Assembly: GCF_023667495.1 (NCBI RefSeq)
Contig: NZ_JAMOZL010000001.1
Location: forward strand, 682,001 to 746,000
From: Dyadobacter sp. MSC1_007
Lineage (GTDB): Bacteria; Bacteroidota; Bacteroidia; Cytophagales; Spirosomataceae
Direction of reading: 5' to 3'
Length of the DNA stretch: 64,000 nt
A program made the translations under genes and the position numbers. The notes beneath the pieces are model-generated. The model had not been told where the DNA came from, did not search any database, and saw nothing but the letters and a program-made list of their open reading frames with translations. Positions 25,992 to 35,515 of the stretch are shown in pieces (the stretch's first letter is position 1; each line of letters begins with the position of its first letter).

Positions 25992-27875
25992 ATGTTGGGT
26001 ATAAAAAGAATATTGATGCTGGTGCTGCTGGCATCCGGGAGACTATTTGCCGTAGATCAGGTGTCCGTCAAGAGTCCTGATAACAAGATTTCGTTCCATA
26101 TTTTTACAAAGAGCGATTCGCTGTATTACCGCATTTCCTATGATAATAAGGATGTTATCGAAGCTTCGCCAATCAGAATGTCGCTGGATGCGGCGGCCAT
26201 TACCGGCAAAGTGAAATTAGGTAAAGTCGATAACTATAAAGTGAATGAGGAATACCCCTGGAACGGCGTTCACTCGGTGGCGAAAAGCCATTGCAACGGC
26301 TCGAAAGTCGATATTAGCAGCGGCGCAATGCATTATACGCTCGATGTGCGGGTGTTTAACGACGGCGCTGCATTCCGGCTCATCGTTCCCGGCAAGCCGG
26401 AAGCAAAACGCATTGCCGACGAGTCCACCGTTTTCAGATTACCTTCCGGCACCACCGCCTGGTATCATGACCTGTATATGCATTATGAAGGAGAATATGC
26501 CCGGAAAAACATGGACACCGTGAAAGCAGGACAATGGGCGGCCCCTTCGGTTACGTTCCGGTTGCCTGATAGTCAGGTTTATCTTTCAGTAACGGAAGCG
26601 GACCTCACAAACTACGGCGGAATGGCCTTGCAAACCGATGGCAACCGGGGAATGGTACTGCGGTTACCCCAAAATCAGCCAACTTCCTATCCTTACAAGT
26701 TACGATACAGCGCCGAGGATTTGCTCCGGCTTTCCCAGCCAGCTGCCATTACCGGCACGGTCACCACGCCATGGCGGGTGGTGATCATCGCCAACGGGTT
26801 GAATGCATTGGTAAACAGCGATATGGTACATAACCTCTGCCCGCCACCGGATCAAAAGCTCTTTCCCAAAGGGATCAAAACGGAGTGGGTCCAGCCAGGG
26901 GCGGCTGTGTGGAAGTATCTCGATGGAGGCGGCGAGGGTACGCTGGAAACCATGAAGGAATATTCCCGGCAGGCAGCGGAGCTTGGTTTTAAACACAATA
27001 TCCTCGAAGGTTTCTGGAAAAAATGGCCCGAAGCCGACCTTCGGTCCTTGGTAGATTATTCACGTGAAAAGGGCGTTCACATTTGGTTATGGGAGCATTC
27101 CAAGGAGCTTAGGGATGCCAAAGTCCGGCAGGCGTTTTTCAAGCGTTGCCATGAGCTGGGCATCAGCGGTTTGAAGATCGACTTCTTTGATCACGAGGCA
27201 AAAGAAGAAATTGATCTGTACGAGTCAATCCTCAGGGAAACGGCGGAGCTGAAAATCATGGTGGATTTTCATGGAGCCAACAAACCTACGGGCCGAGAGC
27301 GCACATGGCCCCATGAGCTGACCCGCGAAGCTGTGAAGGGAATGGAAGCCAGTAAGCTGAAAGACCGCGCCGGGCATAATGTGACTTTGCCATTCACCCG
27401 CTTCGTGACCGGGCATGCGGAATACACGCCCGTGCATTTTGGCGAGCGGAGGAAAAATACCACCTGGGCGCACCAGATTGCTAGCGCAGCTATTTTTTCG
27501 GCACCTTTACTTACTTATTCGGCCAGTCCGGAGCATTTGTTGGCCAATCCGGCTGTGGAAATGATCAAAAGCATTCCGAGTGTGTGGGACGAGACGATCG
27601 TGCTGCCGGGCTCTGCTATCGGGGAGGCGGCTGTGTATGCACGGCGGAGCGGGAGGAGCTGGTTTTTGGCTGTGATGAATGGTGCTGCGGCAAAAAGTTT
27701 TGACATTTCGCTGACGTTTCTGGGCGACGGCACATTCAATGCTTCTGAAGTAAGGGATACTGATGGAAATCCTGTGAGCGTAACGCTCGCGAAAGGAAGC
27801 TACAAGAAGAATAGTACCATACGGCTGGACCTCGTCGAAGGCGGTGGGTTCATCGCGAAATTCGACCACCCATGA
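25992..27875 (+). CDS. Glycoside hydrolase family 97 (alpha-glucosidase/alpha-galactosidase)
   Basis: A 627-residue exported enzyme with the GH97 three-part layout: signal peptide, N-terminal beta-sandwich (about 25-270), barrel (about 290-540, with WKYLDGGGEGTLETMKEY, IWLWEHSK, GLKIDFFDHE, VDFHGANKPTGRERTWPHE) and C-terminal beta domain. Asp397 in KIDFF corresponds in position to the nucleophile of retaining alpha-galactosidase members, while inverting SusB-type members use two Glu residues; I cannot settle which applies. It acts in the periplasm on imported oligosaccharides. The stop overlaps the next start by 4 nt (ATGA). Confidence 0.9.
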   Translation: MLGIKRILMLVLLASGRLFAVDQVSVKSPDNKISFHIFTKSDSLYYRISYDNKDVIEASPIRMSLDAAAITGKVKLGKVDNYKVNEEYPWNGVHSVAKSHCNGSKVDISSGAMHYTLDVRVFNDGAAFRLIVPGKPEAKRIADESTVFRLPSGTTAWYHDLYMHYEGEYARKNMDTVKAGQWAAPSVTFRLPDSQVYLSVTEADLTNYGGMALQTDGNRGMVLRLPQNQPTSYPYKLRYSAEDLLRLSQPAAITGTVTTPWRVVIIANGLNALVNSDMVHNLCPPPDQKLFPKGIKTEWVQPGAAVWKYLDGGGEGTLETMKEYSRQAAELGFKHNILEGFWKKWPEADLRSLVDYSREKGVHIWLWEHSKELRDAKVRQAFFKRCHELGISGLKIDFFDHEAKEEIDLYESILRETAELKIMVDFHGANKPTGRERTWPHELTREAVKGMEASKLKDRAGHNVTLPFTRFVTGHAEYTPVHFGERRKNTTWAHQIASAAIFSAPLLTYSASPEHLLANPAVEMIKSIPSVWDETIVLPGSAIGEAAVYARRSGRSWFLAVMNGAAAKSFDISLTFLGDGTFNASEVRDTDGNPVSVTLAKGSYKKNSTIRLDLVEGGGFIAKFDHP

Positions 27876-30800
27876 ACCACATTTTTCGGACCATAACGAT
27901 GCAACGAATTTGCCTTTTGACGATTATCCTGCTCTGCTTTTTTCAGCATGGAGATGCGCAGCATAGAGATGCCCGGCATGGAGATGCCCGGCATGGGAAT
28001 GCCCGGCAAATATATGCCGGGCGCTACAAGGCGATCTTCACGAGCGCGCCAGCCAAAGTACCCACTTCCAAAACACCGGACGGGCCTTTGGCAGGAAACG
28101 GGGATATTGGCCTGACGCTCGGAGGCAAACCTGACAAACTGGTTTTTTACCTTGGGAAAAACGATTTCTGGCGGGCATACCCTGTTTACCCGGGCGGCGG
28201 CATTGCCTTGCCCGGCTGGTTGGAGATGAATATTCCTGCGCTTTCGGGTGCGGACTATTATGCCGAGCAAATACAGGATAAAGCCGAAATCTCTGCAAAG
28301 TTTACCAAAAATGATGACTCTGTACGGGTTAACACCTGGGTTTCCGCGACAGCCAATACGGTTGTCGTAGAACTCGAATCGGACAAGGCCTGCTCCATGC
28401 ATTTCGTGCTCAAAGCGGCAGAAGGAAACACCTCGGTGAATGCAAGTGGCGTTGACGGGGACACCTATTGGGTTACGCGTTCATTTGAAAATACGCCGAT
28501 GCTGGCATGGCCATCGCACGTGGCGATGGCTGTAAAAGTGCTGGGAGCAAAGCCGGATAAGGCCGGAAATATTGATTTGAAACCCAACACCAAAGTCACT
28601 TTGGTCGTCACCATGTACACCAATTTCGACTCAAAAGATTGGAAACAAAAGGCGATTACAGTCGCGAATACAACGACGGAGACCACGTTAAATCAGTTGC
28701 GCAAAGACCATTATGCCTGGTGGGAGCAGTTTTGGAAGCAGTCGGAAGTGCAAATAGGGGACCCGTTTCTTGAAAAGTACTACTATGCGTCGCAATACCT
28801 TTTCGGGGCGACTTCGCGGGGGAACAAATTCGCCCCGGGGATTTGGGGGCCGTTTATAACAAAGGATTCTGCCGCATGGGGTGGGGATTATCATTTAAAT
28901 TACAACTACCAGGCACCTTACTGGGCTTCCTATTCCTCGAACCACATTGATGAGACCGACAATTTTGATAAGCCCCTGCTCGATTATATGGAGCACGGGA
29001 AGCAACATGCCAAAGAGCTGTTGGGCATTCGCGGGATCTATTTCCCGGTTGGAATAGGTCCGCTGGGGCTCGTCACTACGCGCTGGCCATTGACGCCCGA
29101 CGAGATGGAGAAACGGTATGCTTCCAGGGAAAATACGATCGACGGAGGATACAAGTTTCTGGGGCAGAAGATCAATGCGGTGTTCAGTGTAGGCAATATG
29201 CTGATGCGTTTTTATAGTACATATGACGCTACGTATGCGCGTAAAGTGTACCCGTACTTGCTCGAATGTGCGAATTTTTGGGAGGATTATCTCAAATTCG
29301 AAGACGGGCGCTACGTCATTCAAATGGACCACTATAATGAGGTAATGCCGAATATCAAAAACAAGGGACAATGGCGTCAGCTTTTGGGCGATTTCAACTC
29401 CACATTATCCGTTGGATTGGTGAAAATGCTTTTCAAAGGGATGATTGACGTAAGTACTTTTCTGAAAGTCGATGCCGGTAGAGTTCAAAAGTGGCAGCAC
29501 ATTGTGGACCATATGAGCAAGTTCACGGTTGGCGAGGTCGACGGTCAACCGAGCCTTAAAAATGTAGAAACCAGCCCTTCTCCGACGCATAGCCGTGTTG
29601 AGGGCCTCGCCAGGGTGTCCATCCACGGATTAATCTTGCCCTCAGGCATATGCGGACCTAAAACCGATTCGGCATTCAACCGGATCCTGCTGGGTGACAT
29701 TGGCCGCTGGAAAGAAAAAATGAAGGGCCCGGGAGAATGGGCAAATACGCTCGGCAACGGCATCGAAACCTGTTTCCCTGCGGCGGTCAGGGTTGGGTAC
29801 GACTCTGATGAAATCATGCGTCAGCTCACCAATCGGATCAAACGCCAGTCGCTGCCGAACCTCTGGATAACAGCGGAGGGCGGCGGGATCGAGACGCTGT
29901 CGGCCGTTCCGCTGACGATCAACGAAATGATGATGCAAAGTTATGAGGGGATATTAAGGGTATTTCCGAACTGGAATAAAGCCAAAAACGCCAGTTTCAA
30001 TCAGCTCCGGGCGTATGGCGCATTCCTGGTGAGCAGTCAATTGGAACAAGGGGAAATTAAATTCGTGAAGCTTATGAGTGAAGCCGGCAGGCCTTGCCTC
30101 GTCGAAAACCCGTGGCCGGGACACTCGGTGCAATTGCTACGAAACGGAAAGAAAGCGGAGCAGCTCAGCGGCAGCCAATTTTCTTTTCCAACAAAGCACG
30201 GGGAGCGTTTGGAGATGGTTAAGATCCTGGCACAGCATAAGTCTCGCTTACTAATCATTACCGGCGGCCACGGATTTAAAAAGGTGCAGTTCTACAATAT
30301 GCTGGATTCGTTGGGTGATTTCAGCTATGACAAAATAGAACAGCCGAAAGCCAACGAACTCATCGCCTCACCGGACGTGGACAAATACGACGCCTTGGTA
30401 TTTTATGACCTGGCCGACTCAATTACCGCGCCTCAGAAGGAGGCCTACTTACAGCTCTTGAAAAAAGGTAAGGCAATGATTTTTCTGCATCATGCTATGG
30501 TTTCTTATCAAAACTGGGATAAGTTTCAGGAAATCCTTGGAGGCAGGTATTATGCCAAAGCTGTCGTCGTGAATGGTGATACATTGAGATCCACTTACCA
30601 ACATGGCGTGGTCATTCCGGTAAAAATCGAGGACCGGAAGCATCCTGTTACCAGGGGGCTCAGCGATTTTGAAATTTATGACGAAGTGTACGGAAATTTC
30701 GGCACCCAACCTACGATCCGGCCTCTGCTCAGTACCACACACCCGCAAAGTTCAAAATACATTGCCTGGACTAATCCATTCGGCGGAAGCGAGGTGCTTT

Positions 30801-30901
30801 TTATACAACTCGGCCACGGTCCCGAGACATTTGCAAATCCAAATTATCGAAAATTATTGCGGCAGGGAATCGAATGGTCGATACGAAAACATGCGCATTA
30901 A
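27872..30901 (+). CDS. GH95-like glycoside hydrolase fused to a C-terminal ThuA-like domain
   Basis: A 1009-residue exported protein. A signal peptide (about residues 10-29) is followed by five copies of a pentapeptide repeat. The catalytic part (about 50-770) begins PDGPLAGNGDIGLTLGG and continues into an (alpha/alpha)6 barrel (NAVFSVGNMLMRFY, MDHYNEVMPN, LPSGICGP), resembling GH95 alpha-fucosidase/galactosidase relatives. Residues about 790-1009 are a ThuA-like glutamine-amidotransferase fold: LLIITGGHGFKK, MIFLHHAMVSYQNW, EILGGRYY and GHGPETFANPNYRKLL. It is translationally coupled to GH97 (4-nt overlap). The domain fusion suggests processing of an alpha-linked sugar and a derivative of it. 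An alternative start is 27899. Confidence 0.8.
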   Translation: MNHIFRTITMQRICLLTIILLCFFQHGDAQHRDARHGDARHGNARQIYAGRYKAIFTSAPAKVPTSKTPDGPLAGNGDIGLTLGGKPDKLVFYLGKNDFWRAYPVYPGGGIALPGWLEMNIPALSGADYYAEQIQDKAEISAKFTKNDDSVRVNTWVSATANTVVVELESDKACSMHFVLKAAEGNTSVNASGVDGDTYWVTRSFENTPMLAWPSHVAMAVKVLGAKPDKAGNIDLKPNTKVTLVVTMYTNFDSKDWKQKAITVANTTTETTLNQLRKDHYAWWEQFWKQSEVQIGDPFLEKYYYASQYLFGATSRGNKFAPGIWGPFITKDSAAWGGDYHLNYNYQAPYWASYSSNHIDETDNFDKPLLDYMEHGKQHAKELLGIRGIYFPVGIGPLGLVTTRWPLTPDEMEKRYASRENTIDGGYKFLGQKINAVFSVGNMLMRFYSTYDATYARKVYPYLLECANFWEDYLKFEDGRYVIQMDHYNEVMPNIKNKGQWRQLLGDFNSTLSVGLVKMLFKGMIDVSTFLKVDAGRVQKWQHIVDHMSKFTVGEVDGQPSLKNVETSPSPTHSRVEGLARVSIHGLILPSGICGPKTDSAFNRILLGDIGRWKEKMKGPGEWANTLGNGIETCFPAAVRVGYDSDEIMRQLTNRIKRQSLPNLWITAEGGGIETLSAVPLTINEMMMQSYEGILRVFPNWNKAKNASFNQLRAYGAFLVSSQLEQGEIKFVKLMSEAGRPCLVENPWPGHSVQLLRNGKKAEQLSGSQFSFPTKHGERLEMVKILAQHKSRLLIITGGHGFKKVQFYNMLDSLGDFSYDKIEQPKANELIASPDVDKYDALVFYDLADSITAPQKEAYLQLLKKGKAMIFLHHAMVSYQNWDKFQEILGGRYYAKAVVVNGDTLRSTYQHGVVIPVKIEDRKHPVTRGLSDFEIYDEVYGNFGTQPTIRPLLSTTHPQSSKYIAWTNPFGGSEVLFIQLGHGPETFANPNYRKLLRQGIEWSIRKHAH
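27944..28018 (+). repeat. Five 15-nt in-frame tandem repeats
   Basis: Units cagcatggagatgcg, cagcatagagatgcc, cggcatggagatgcc, cggcatgggaatgcc and cggcaaatatatgcc are consecutive and in frame. They encode (Q/R)(H/Q)(G/R/I)(D/N/Y)A five times, at the signal-peptide cleavage region of the GH95-like/ThuA protein. The middle units are nearly identical, so copy number could vary by slippage without a frameshift. Confidence 0.85.
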
Positions 30902-30970
30902 TTTTTTTGTAACCAGTTGGTAAGTTGCTAAACTATATGTAGCTTCGAGCAGTTACTAGCCAAGAAAAAG

Positions 30971-31606
30971 ATGAAAAGAAATTTGCTCATATGCGCTTTG
31001 CTACTCGGGGGGATATTGGGTTGCAAAAAAAGCGACGGACCTTCTGTTGATCCCCAAATTGAAGAAGCACGTAAACTAGCGGAGCTGCAAGAGCAGTTTC
31101 ATGGAAAATACAAACTCATCAGCGCCACCGCCGATCAGGATGTTGACATCAATATGGATGGTGTAAAGTCAAGAAATTTGTTGTCAGAAATTTCTGTATT
31201 TCAGTTTGAGAACCATTCAAATATTGTGGAGCTGCGTATTTATGGGCCTTCATCTTTTATTGCTAAGTCTTCATTCACGTTAAGTCAAGGCTGGCCCGAA
31301 CAATATATATGGGATGGCGCTAAGGAATGGGACGGTGGGCCCAACTTCGATTATAAGGATAATTTGTCGATCAGTTATGTAAATCAGGGTGCTATCCGCA
31401 GCGTTCAGTTTTCGGATAATCTGAAAGACATTATTGTTCTACCTCAAGAAACTGAGAATCCCTTTCGCTGGGTCGCGCCGGAATCTGTGAAAGTAGACAA
31501 TTTGCACAGATTACATTTGGTGAACAAGCGCTATTTATATACGAAAGACGGTGTGAAACAGGTGACGATTGAGTCTGTTTACGAGCGTTTTACAAAAGTA
31601 ACTTAG
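30971..31606 (+). CDS. Lipocalin-like lipoprotein of unknown function
   Basis: A 211-residue lipoprotein with a clear lipobox (ILGC, Cys18) followed by KKSDG. The mature part starts with a short helix, then GKYKLISATADQDVDINMDG, a pattern seen in Bacteroidota lipoproteins with a lipocalin-like beta-barrel and an Asp-rich loop. It ends in predicted strands (YLYTKDGVKQVTIESVYERF). It lies 69 bp after the glycan locus on the same strand but is probably independent. Function unknown. Confidence 0.7.
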   Translation: MKRNLLICALLLGGILGCKKSDGPSVDPQIEEARKLAELQEQFHGKYKLISATADQDVDINMDGVKSRNLLSEISVFQFENHSNIVELRIYGPSSFIAKSSFTLSQGWPEQYIWDGAKEWDGGPNFDYKDNLSISYVNQGAIRSVQFSDNLKDIIVLPQETENPFRWVAPESVKVDNLHRLHLVNKRYLYTKDGVKQVTIESVYERFTKVT

Positions 31607-31687
31607 TCGTATTTGACCCAGCAAATAAAGAGTTGGGCCAATATTTTCGAAGCCGTCTGTTTGTGTGCGGAAATGGCAATTTATTGA

Positions 31688-32938
31688 TCACGGATATAAG
31701 AGATACTTCTTCCTTAAATCCTTAAATCTCTGTAACCCGGGCTCCCAGCTCTTTCTGATATCCGCTTCCGATACTCCTGCGATGATCTGTTTTCTTAATT
31801 GATCAGTGCCAATACGCAAATCAAAAGCTGATATATCCTGGTTCGCTCTTCCGGGAGTAAAGAAATGCGCTTTGTCGGGATACGCATTGTATAATTCAAT
31901 TAACCAGGACAATTCAATTTGGCGGCTTTTCCGAAGCTTATTAATGTCATAATCGCGAAGGTCGAGGCCATAACAGACGGAGTCTTTGTGATTGGGCCGC
32001 TCGCTCATTCCGGGGATACTTACCGGTTTGTATGAAAATGAATACTTGCCTTTCAATGCAGGTGCTCCCAAAATCGTAAACGGCATATATGTTCCCCGGC
32101 CTTCGTTGATAGCTGTCCCTTCAAACATGCATAAGCTTGGAAAAAGCATTACAGCTTGCTGTGTATTTAAATTCGGTGAGGGATTTATCGGTAACTCATA
32201 AGGCATGTCGTGGTCATAGTTGGCAATCTTAATAATCTTTATTTTGCATTGTTCTTTTAAATAGCCTTCACCGTTAAGGTATTGGGCAAATTCACCGATC
32301 GTCATGCCATGCGTCATGGGGATATAATGGATCCCTATCGCAGATTTAAACTTATCATCGGTCATTACCGGGCCGTCTACTACATATGCGTTAGGATTGG
32401 GCCTGTCAAGAATCAGCAGCTCTTTGTTGTTTTCTGCACATGCTTCCATCACATATTCAAGCGTATTGATATTAGTATAATAGCGGCAGCCCACGTCCTG
32501 AATATCAAAAACCATCAGGTCTATATCGGCGAGCTGTTCTTTTGTCGGTTTTTGGTTCTTGCCATATAAAGAGATAATGGGAATGCCGGTTTTAACATCT
32601 ACCTCATTGTTCACCACAGCCCCATTACTGGCATTGCCTCTGAAACCGTGCTCGGGTCCAAATACTTTCACAATACTAATCCCGAGACTAACTAAACTGT
32701 CAACGCTGCTTTTTTTTCCGATGATGGAACTCTGATTTGCAACCAGGCCAATTCTTTTCCCTTTCAGATAAGGTAAATATTTTTCAGTCTGATCGGCACC
32801 GGTGATAATCCCCGACTTATTGGATATATTCTGATTTGATGATGCAGTTTGAGCGGCGCATTCAATATTGCTGATCGCCAGAAGCGTTAAAAAAAGTATG
32901 TTAATAAATCTCATCATTTTCAGAGCTGTAAAATTCAT
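31688..32938 (-). CDS. namZ: DUF1343 exo-beta-N-acetylmuramidase (NamZ type, GH171)
   Basis: A 416-residue exported protein. The chosen ATG (32938) precedes a signal peptide; ATG codons at 32917 and 32914 are also possible, and the segment ends NIECAAQ, so lipidation cannot be excluded. DUF1343 motifs are plain: KRIGLVANQSS, GPEHGFRG, DIQDVGCRYYTNINTLEY, LDRPNP and EGTAINEGRGT. Characterised members release MurNAc from the non-reducing end of peptidoglycan fragments, so a role in cell-wall recycling is expected. It is divergent from the universal stress protein gene. Confidence 0.85.
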   Translation of the reverse strand: MNFTALKMMRFINILFLTLLAISNIECAAQTASSNQNISNKSGIITGADQTEKYLPYLKGKRIGLVANQSSIIGKKSSVDSLVSLGISIVKVFGPEHGFRGNASNGAVVNNEVDVKTGIPIISLYGKNQKPTKEQLADIDLMVFDIQDVGCRYYTNINTLEYVMEACAENNKELLILDRPNPNAYVVDGPVMTDDKFKSAIGIHYIPMTHGMTIGEFAQYLNGEGYLKEQCKIKIIKIANYDHDMPYELPINPSPNLNTQQAVMLFPSLCMFEGTAINEGRGTYMPFTILGAPALKGKYSFSYKPVSIPGMSERPNHKDSVCYGLDLRDYDINKLRKSRQIELSWLIELYNAYPDKAHFFTPGRANQDISAFDLRIGTDQLRKQIIAGVSEADIRKSWEPGLQRFKDLRKKYLLYP

Positions 32939-33196
32939 TTTTACGATAAGTACCGGGGGATATCCCCAGGCCACAAGGGCTAAATTAGTGAATTTGGCCA
33001 AAGCGTCATATGCCTCAGGTGCCACGCTCTGGAATGTTTCCGACAAGTCGAACTGGCTCCCGAAGCTCGGCGGTCCGGCGTTCGCAGGCAGGTATGGAAA
33101 TTGCTGTGATTTGTAAGGTATCTTTCCGGATAGTCGAAAAGGAGCGGAAAAAGCAGGAGTAGCGCATTTAATTGGCAATCAAAAAGGTCTTATGCT
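32939..33196. other. Intergenic region between namZ and the universal stress protein gene
   Basis: About 260 bp between divergent genes. The namZ frame stays open upstream for 80 codons (to 33178) without a plausible signal sequence, and the opposite strand is also open over most of this stretch. The translation resembles nothing I know. It may be the remnant of a coding sequence; I do not include it in namZ. Confidence 0.4.
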
Positions 33197-34030
33197 ATGA
33201 AATCGATGCTGATACTAACGGATTTTTCGGAAAACGCTTTTCGCGCTGCCGAATATGCCTGTGGGTTGACCGTTCCACTGCAAATCAACCGTATTGTCTT
33301 GTACTCCGCATACCAGACCATTATTGCGGGAACTGAGATACCCGTTACCCTGGACAGCCAGCAACTCTACCTGGAAACCATGCAAGAGCTGGGGCTGCTG
33401 CGCGACCGGATTAAATCCTTGGTTGACGATTCTCTGACCATTGACCTTATTGCAGAGGATACCTATTTGGCTGACCGAATCAACCCGCTATGCAAAGAGC
33501 AGTCCATTTATATGGTTGCGATGGGCATATCGGGTAAATCCGGGTTGGGAAAATTATTAATAGGAAGGACCACTGTTGGGATACAGCGGACCAGCGAATT
33601 CCCTTTATTGATCGTACCCCACGAGGCATTGATTGGAAGTGCAGTGACAACCGTTGTTTTCACCACGGACCTCAAAGGTTTCCCTGCCGTGCAGGCGGAT
33701 TGGCTCCGTGAAATTTTAGATGCTTTTCGCGCGGATTTGCACGTAATAAATATAAAACCCGATGAAGAGGAAAATCACCTTATCCAAAACCAGGATGCGC
33801 TCAAAGGCCTGCATGATCTATTGAATCCCTATGATCCTAAGTTTCATTTTTTACAGGGGGAGGATGTCACAAAGCAGATCCTGGCTTTTTCAGAGCTTCA
33901 TCACGCCTCCATGATCATCGCTGTCCATAGAAAGCGTGGCTTTTTCTCCGGCCTGTTCCATGAAAGTGTTTCCGAAAAACTCGCTTACAATTCCCAGATA
34001 CCCTTATTGTCTTTGCCAGATTTGCAGTAG
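33197..34030 (+). CDS. Universal stress protein with two UspA domains
   Basis: A 277-residue cytoplasmic protein with tandem UspA folds. The first (about 1-145) begins MLILTDFSENAFRAAEYA and has a GKSGLGKLLIGRTTVGIQ-type nucleotide-loop region; the second (about 150-277) begins TTVVFTTDLKG and ends in a G-F-F-S-G-L-F-H-E-S-V block. Such proteins respond to starvation or hypoxia. It neighbours DUF305, phosphoribosyltransferase and cytochrome oxidase genes, a combination that suggests a small stress/respiration cluster. Confidence 0.9.
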   Translation: MKSMLILTDFSENAFRAAEYACGLTVPLQINRIVLYSAYQTIIAGTEIPVTLDSQQLYLETMQELGLLRDRIKSLVDDSLTIDLIAEDTYLADRINPLCKEQSIYMVAMGISGKSGLGKLLIGRTTVGIQRTSEFPLLIVPHEALIGSAVTTVVFTTDLKGFPAVQADWLREILDAFRADLHVINIKPDEEENHLIQNQDALKGLHDLLNPYDPKFHFLQGEDVTKQILAFSELHHASMIIAVHRKRGFFSGLFHESVSEKLAYNSQIPLLSLPDLQ

Positions 34031-34032
34031 CT

Positions 34033-34185
34033 GCCCCATGTGAGGGACGGGTGTATGGGGGAACCGAACGCGTTGTGTCCTATCTGATCGAGGAACCTCT
34101 AAAACAGGGCACCAGGTTACGCTTTTTGGGGCGGGTGATTCCCGGACATCTGCACAGCCATTGGGATGGAAACTGGTAATTATCC
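34033..34185 (+). pseudogene. Frameshifted relic of a GT4-type glycosyltransferase N-terminus
   Basis: Immediately after the Usp stop, one frame (34051-34107) reads VYGGTERVVSYLIEEPLKQ, matching the N-terminal signature of family 4 glycosyltransferases (YGGTERVVSYLTEEL). From 34107 the similarity continues in another frame as GHQVTLFGAGDSRTSA, matching GHxVTLFASGDSxTSA. A single frameshift splits one motif, no start codon is in place, and the rest of the gene (about 300 codons) is missing. It is therefore a decayed fragment. Confidence 0.75.
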
Positions 34186-34196
34186 AGCAGGGCCGA

Positions 34197-34649
34197 TCAC
34201 TTTTTCAATTCTTTTAGTTTGGCCTTCATCTGATCGATCTCTTGTTGCTGACTTGCAATAATTGTGCGGCATAATTCCTTTATTTCCGGGTCATTAATAT
34301 TGGCTTCTTTTGCCATTAGGATGGCACTGGCATGATGAGGGATCATCGACTTTAAAAATTGCCTGTCAGAAACTGCGGTTTGCTGGCGGATGAGCAGAAA
34401 AAATGCAATTAACACGATACAGCTAGCTCCGACCGTTGCCACATTTATTTTTTTGTTCGTATACATGCTGCCCATCAAAGCAATTTCAATTATTATCATG
34501 GGCATAGCCATCAGGCCGGCCATATAAAATTGATTGATGTTGGTAAAAATATTGCTAAAAGTATCTACCATCGCATACATCAGTATATACATGCAGATAA
34601 ATGACAGCGCTGCCATTGCTATTAATTTTTTATATGGTTTGTCGTCCAT
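34197..34649 (-). CDS. DUF305 membrane protein
   Basis: A 150-residue protein with three predicted membrane helices (about 9-30, 38-60, 70-87) followed by a DUF305 helical domain: FLKSMIPHHASAILMAKEA and LCRTIIASQQQEIDQMK, with the conserved HH and Met-rich pattern that suggests metal (copper) binding in ferritin-like relatives. It occurs often near heavy-metal or respiratory genes. The location is the inner membrane; function is not established. Confidence 0.85.
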   Translation of the reverse strand: MDDKPYKKLIAMAALSFICMYILMYAMVDTFSNIFTNINQFYMAGLMAMPMIIIEIALMGSMYTNKKINVATVGASCIVLIAFFLLIRQQTAVSDRQFLKSMIPHHASAILMAKEANINDPEIKELCRTIIASQQQEIDQMKAKLKELKK

Positions 34650-34837
34650 GTTATTTTTCGATGCCGGTTAATGAAAATTTAAAAGGTTTTCCGGATCAAA
34701 TAATTGTTCCATTTCTCGCGCCCATAACAACAGAAATACTTATGGCATTTGGGTATAAAATTTGCCCCGGATATGCTATTTAAATAGTGGAACTGGCGCG
34801 ACGTAAACATTGCCAGCACATATAAACATTTTCGGTT

Positions 34838-35515
34838 ATGAACAGACATGAGAAGGTATTTATAGACCGAAGAGATGCCGGATTTGAAGTAGGTAAGCTC
34901 CTCGAAAAGAAATATAAAGACAGAAATGCCTTGATCCTGGGCATTCCGAGAGGAGGTGTTGAAGTTGCATATGAAGTTGCCAACGTATTAAACGGGGAAC
35001 TATCGGTGGTAGTTACGAAAAAATTGCCGCATCCTTTTCATGAAGAGCTGGCAGTGGGCGCGATAGCCGAAGACGGCTCAGTGTACCTTACTGATCTGGG
35101 GAAAAGCCTTGAAGAAGATGTAATCGAGGAAATCATCCGGAAGCAAACCAGCGAAGTAAAGAGCCGGATTCAGCGGTTCCGGAAAGGCAAGCCATTGCCC
35201 GAAATATTTAACCGGATTGTCATTATTGTTGATGACGGAATTGCAACAGGTTCCACCATTATACCTGCGATCAAGCTGTGCAAAGCACGAAATCCCGACA
35301 AAGTAATTGTAGCTGCCCCGGTTTCAGGCAAAAGGGACCTGGAAGACATAACCGCTATCGCCGACGAACTTATTGTCGCGGTACGGCCTGCGGATTTTTA
35401 TGCGGTCGGTCAGGTCTACAGAGATTTCCATAACCTTTCGGATCAGCAGGTAAATAGTTTGCTGGAAGATTTTGAATCGCGTATAGGTGGGACCGTAGCG
35501 TCCAGGGGGTTGTAG
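34838..35515 (+). CDS. Phosphoribosyltransferase-domain protein
   Basis: A 225-residue cytoplasmic protein with the type I PRTase fold. ILGIPRGGVEVAYEVA forms the N-terminal PPi loop region, and VIIVDDGIATGST (about 127-139) is the PRPP-binding motif. The C-terminus has VAAPVSGKRDLEDI and a short tail. Stand-alone PRTases of this type lie near stress and dormancy genes in many bacteria, with unknown substrate. It is followed by a strong bidirectional terminator. Confidence 0.88.
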   Translation: MNRHEKVFIDRRDAGFEVGKLLEKKYKDRNALILGIPRGGVEVAYEVANVLNGELSVVVTKKLPHPFHEELAVGAIAEDGSVYLTDLGKSLEEDVIEEIIRKQTSEVKSRIQRFRKGKPLPEIFNRIVIIVDDGIATGSTIIPAIKLCKARNPDKVIVAAPVSGKRDLEDITAIADELIVAVRPADFYAVGQVYRDFHNLSDQQVNSLLEDFESRIGGTVASRGL

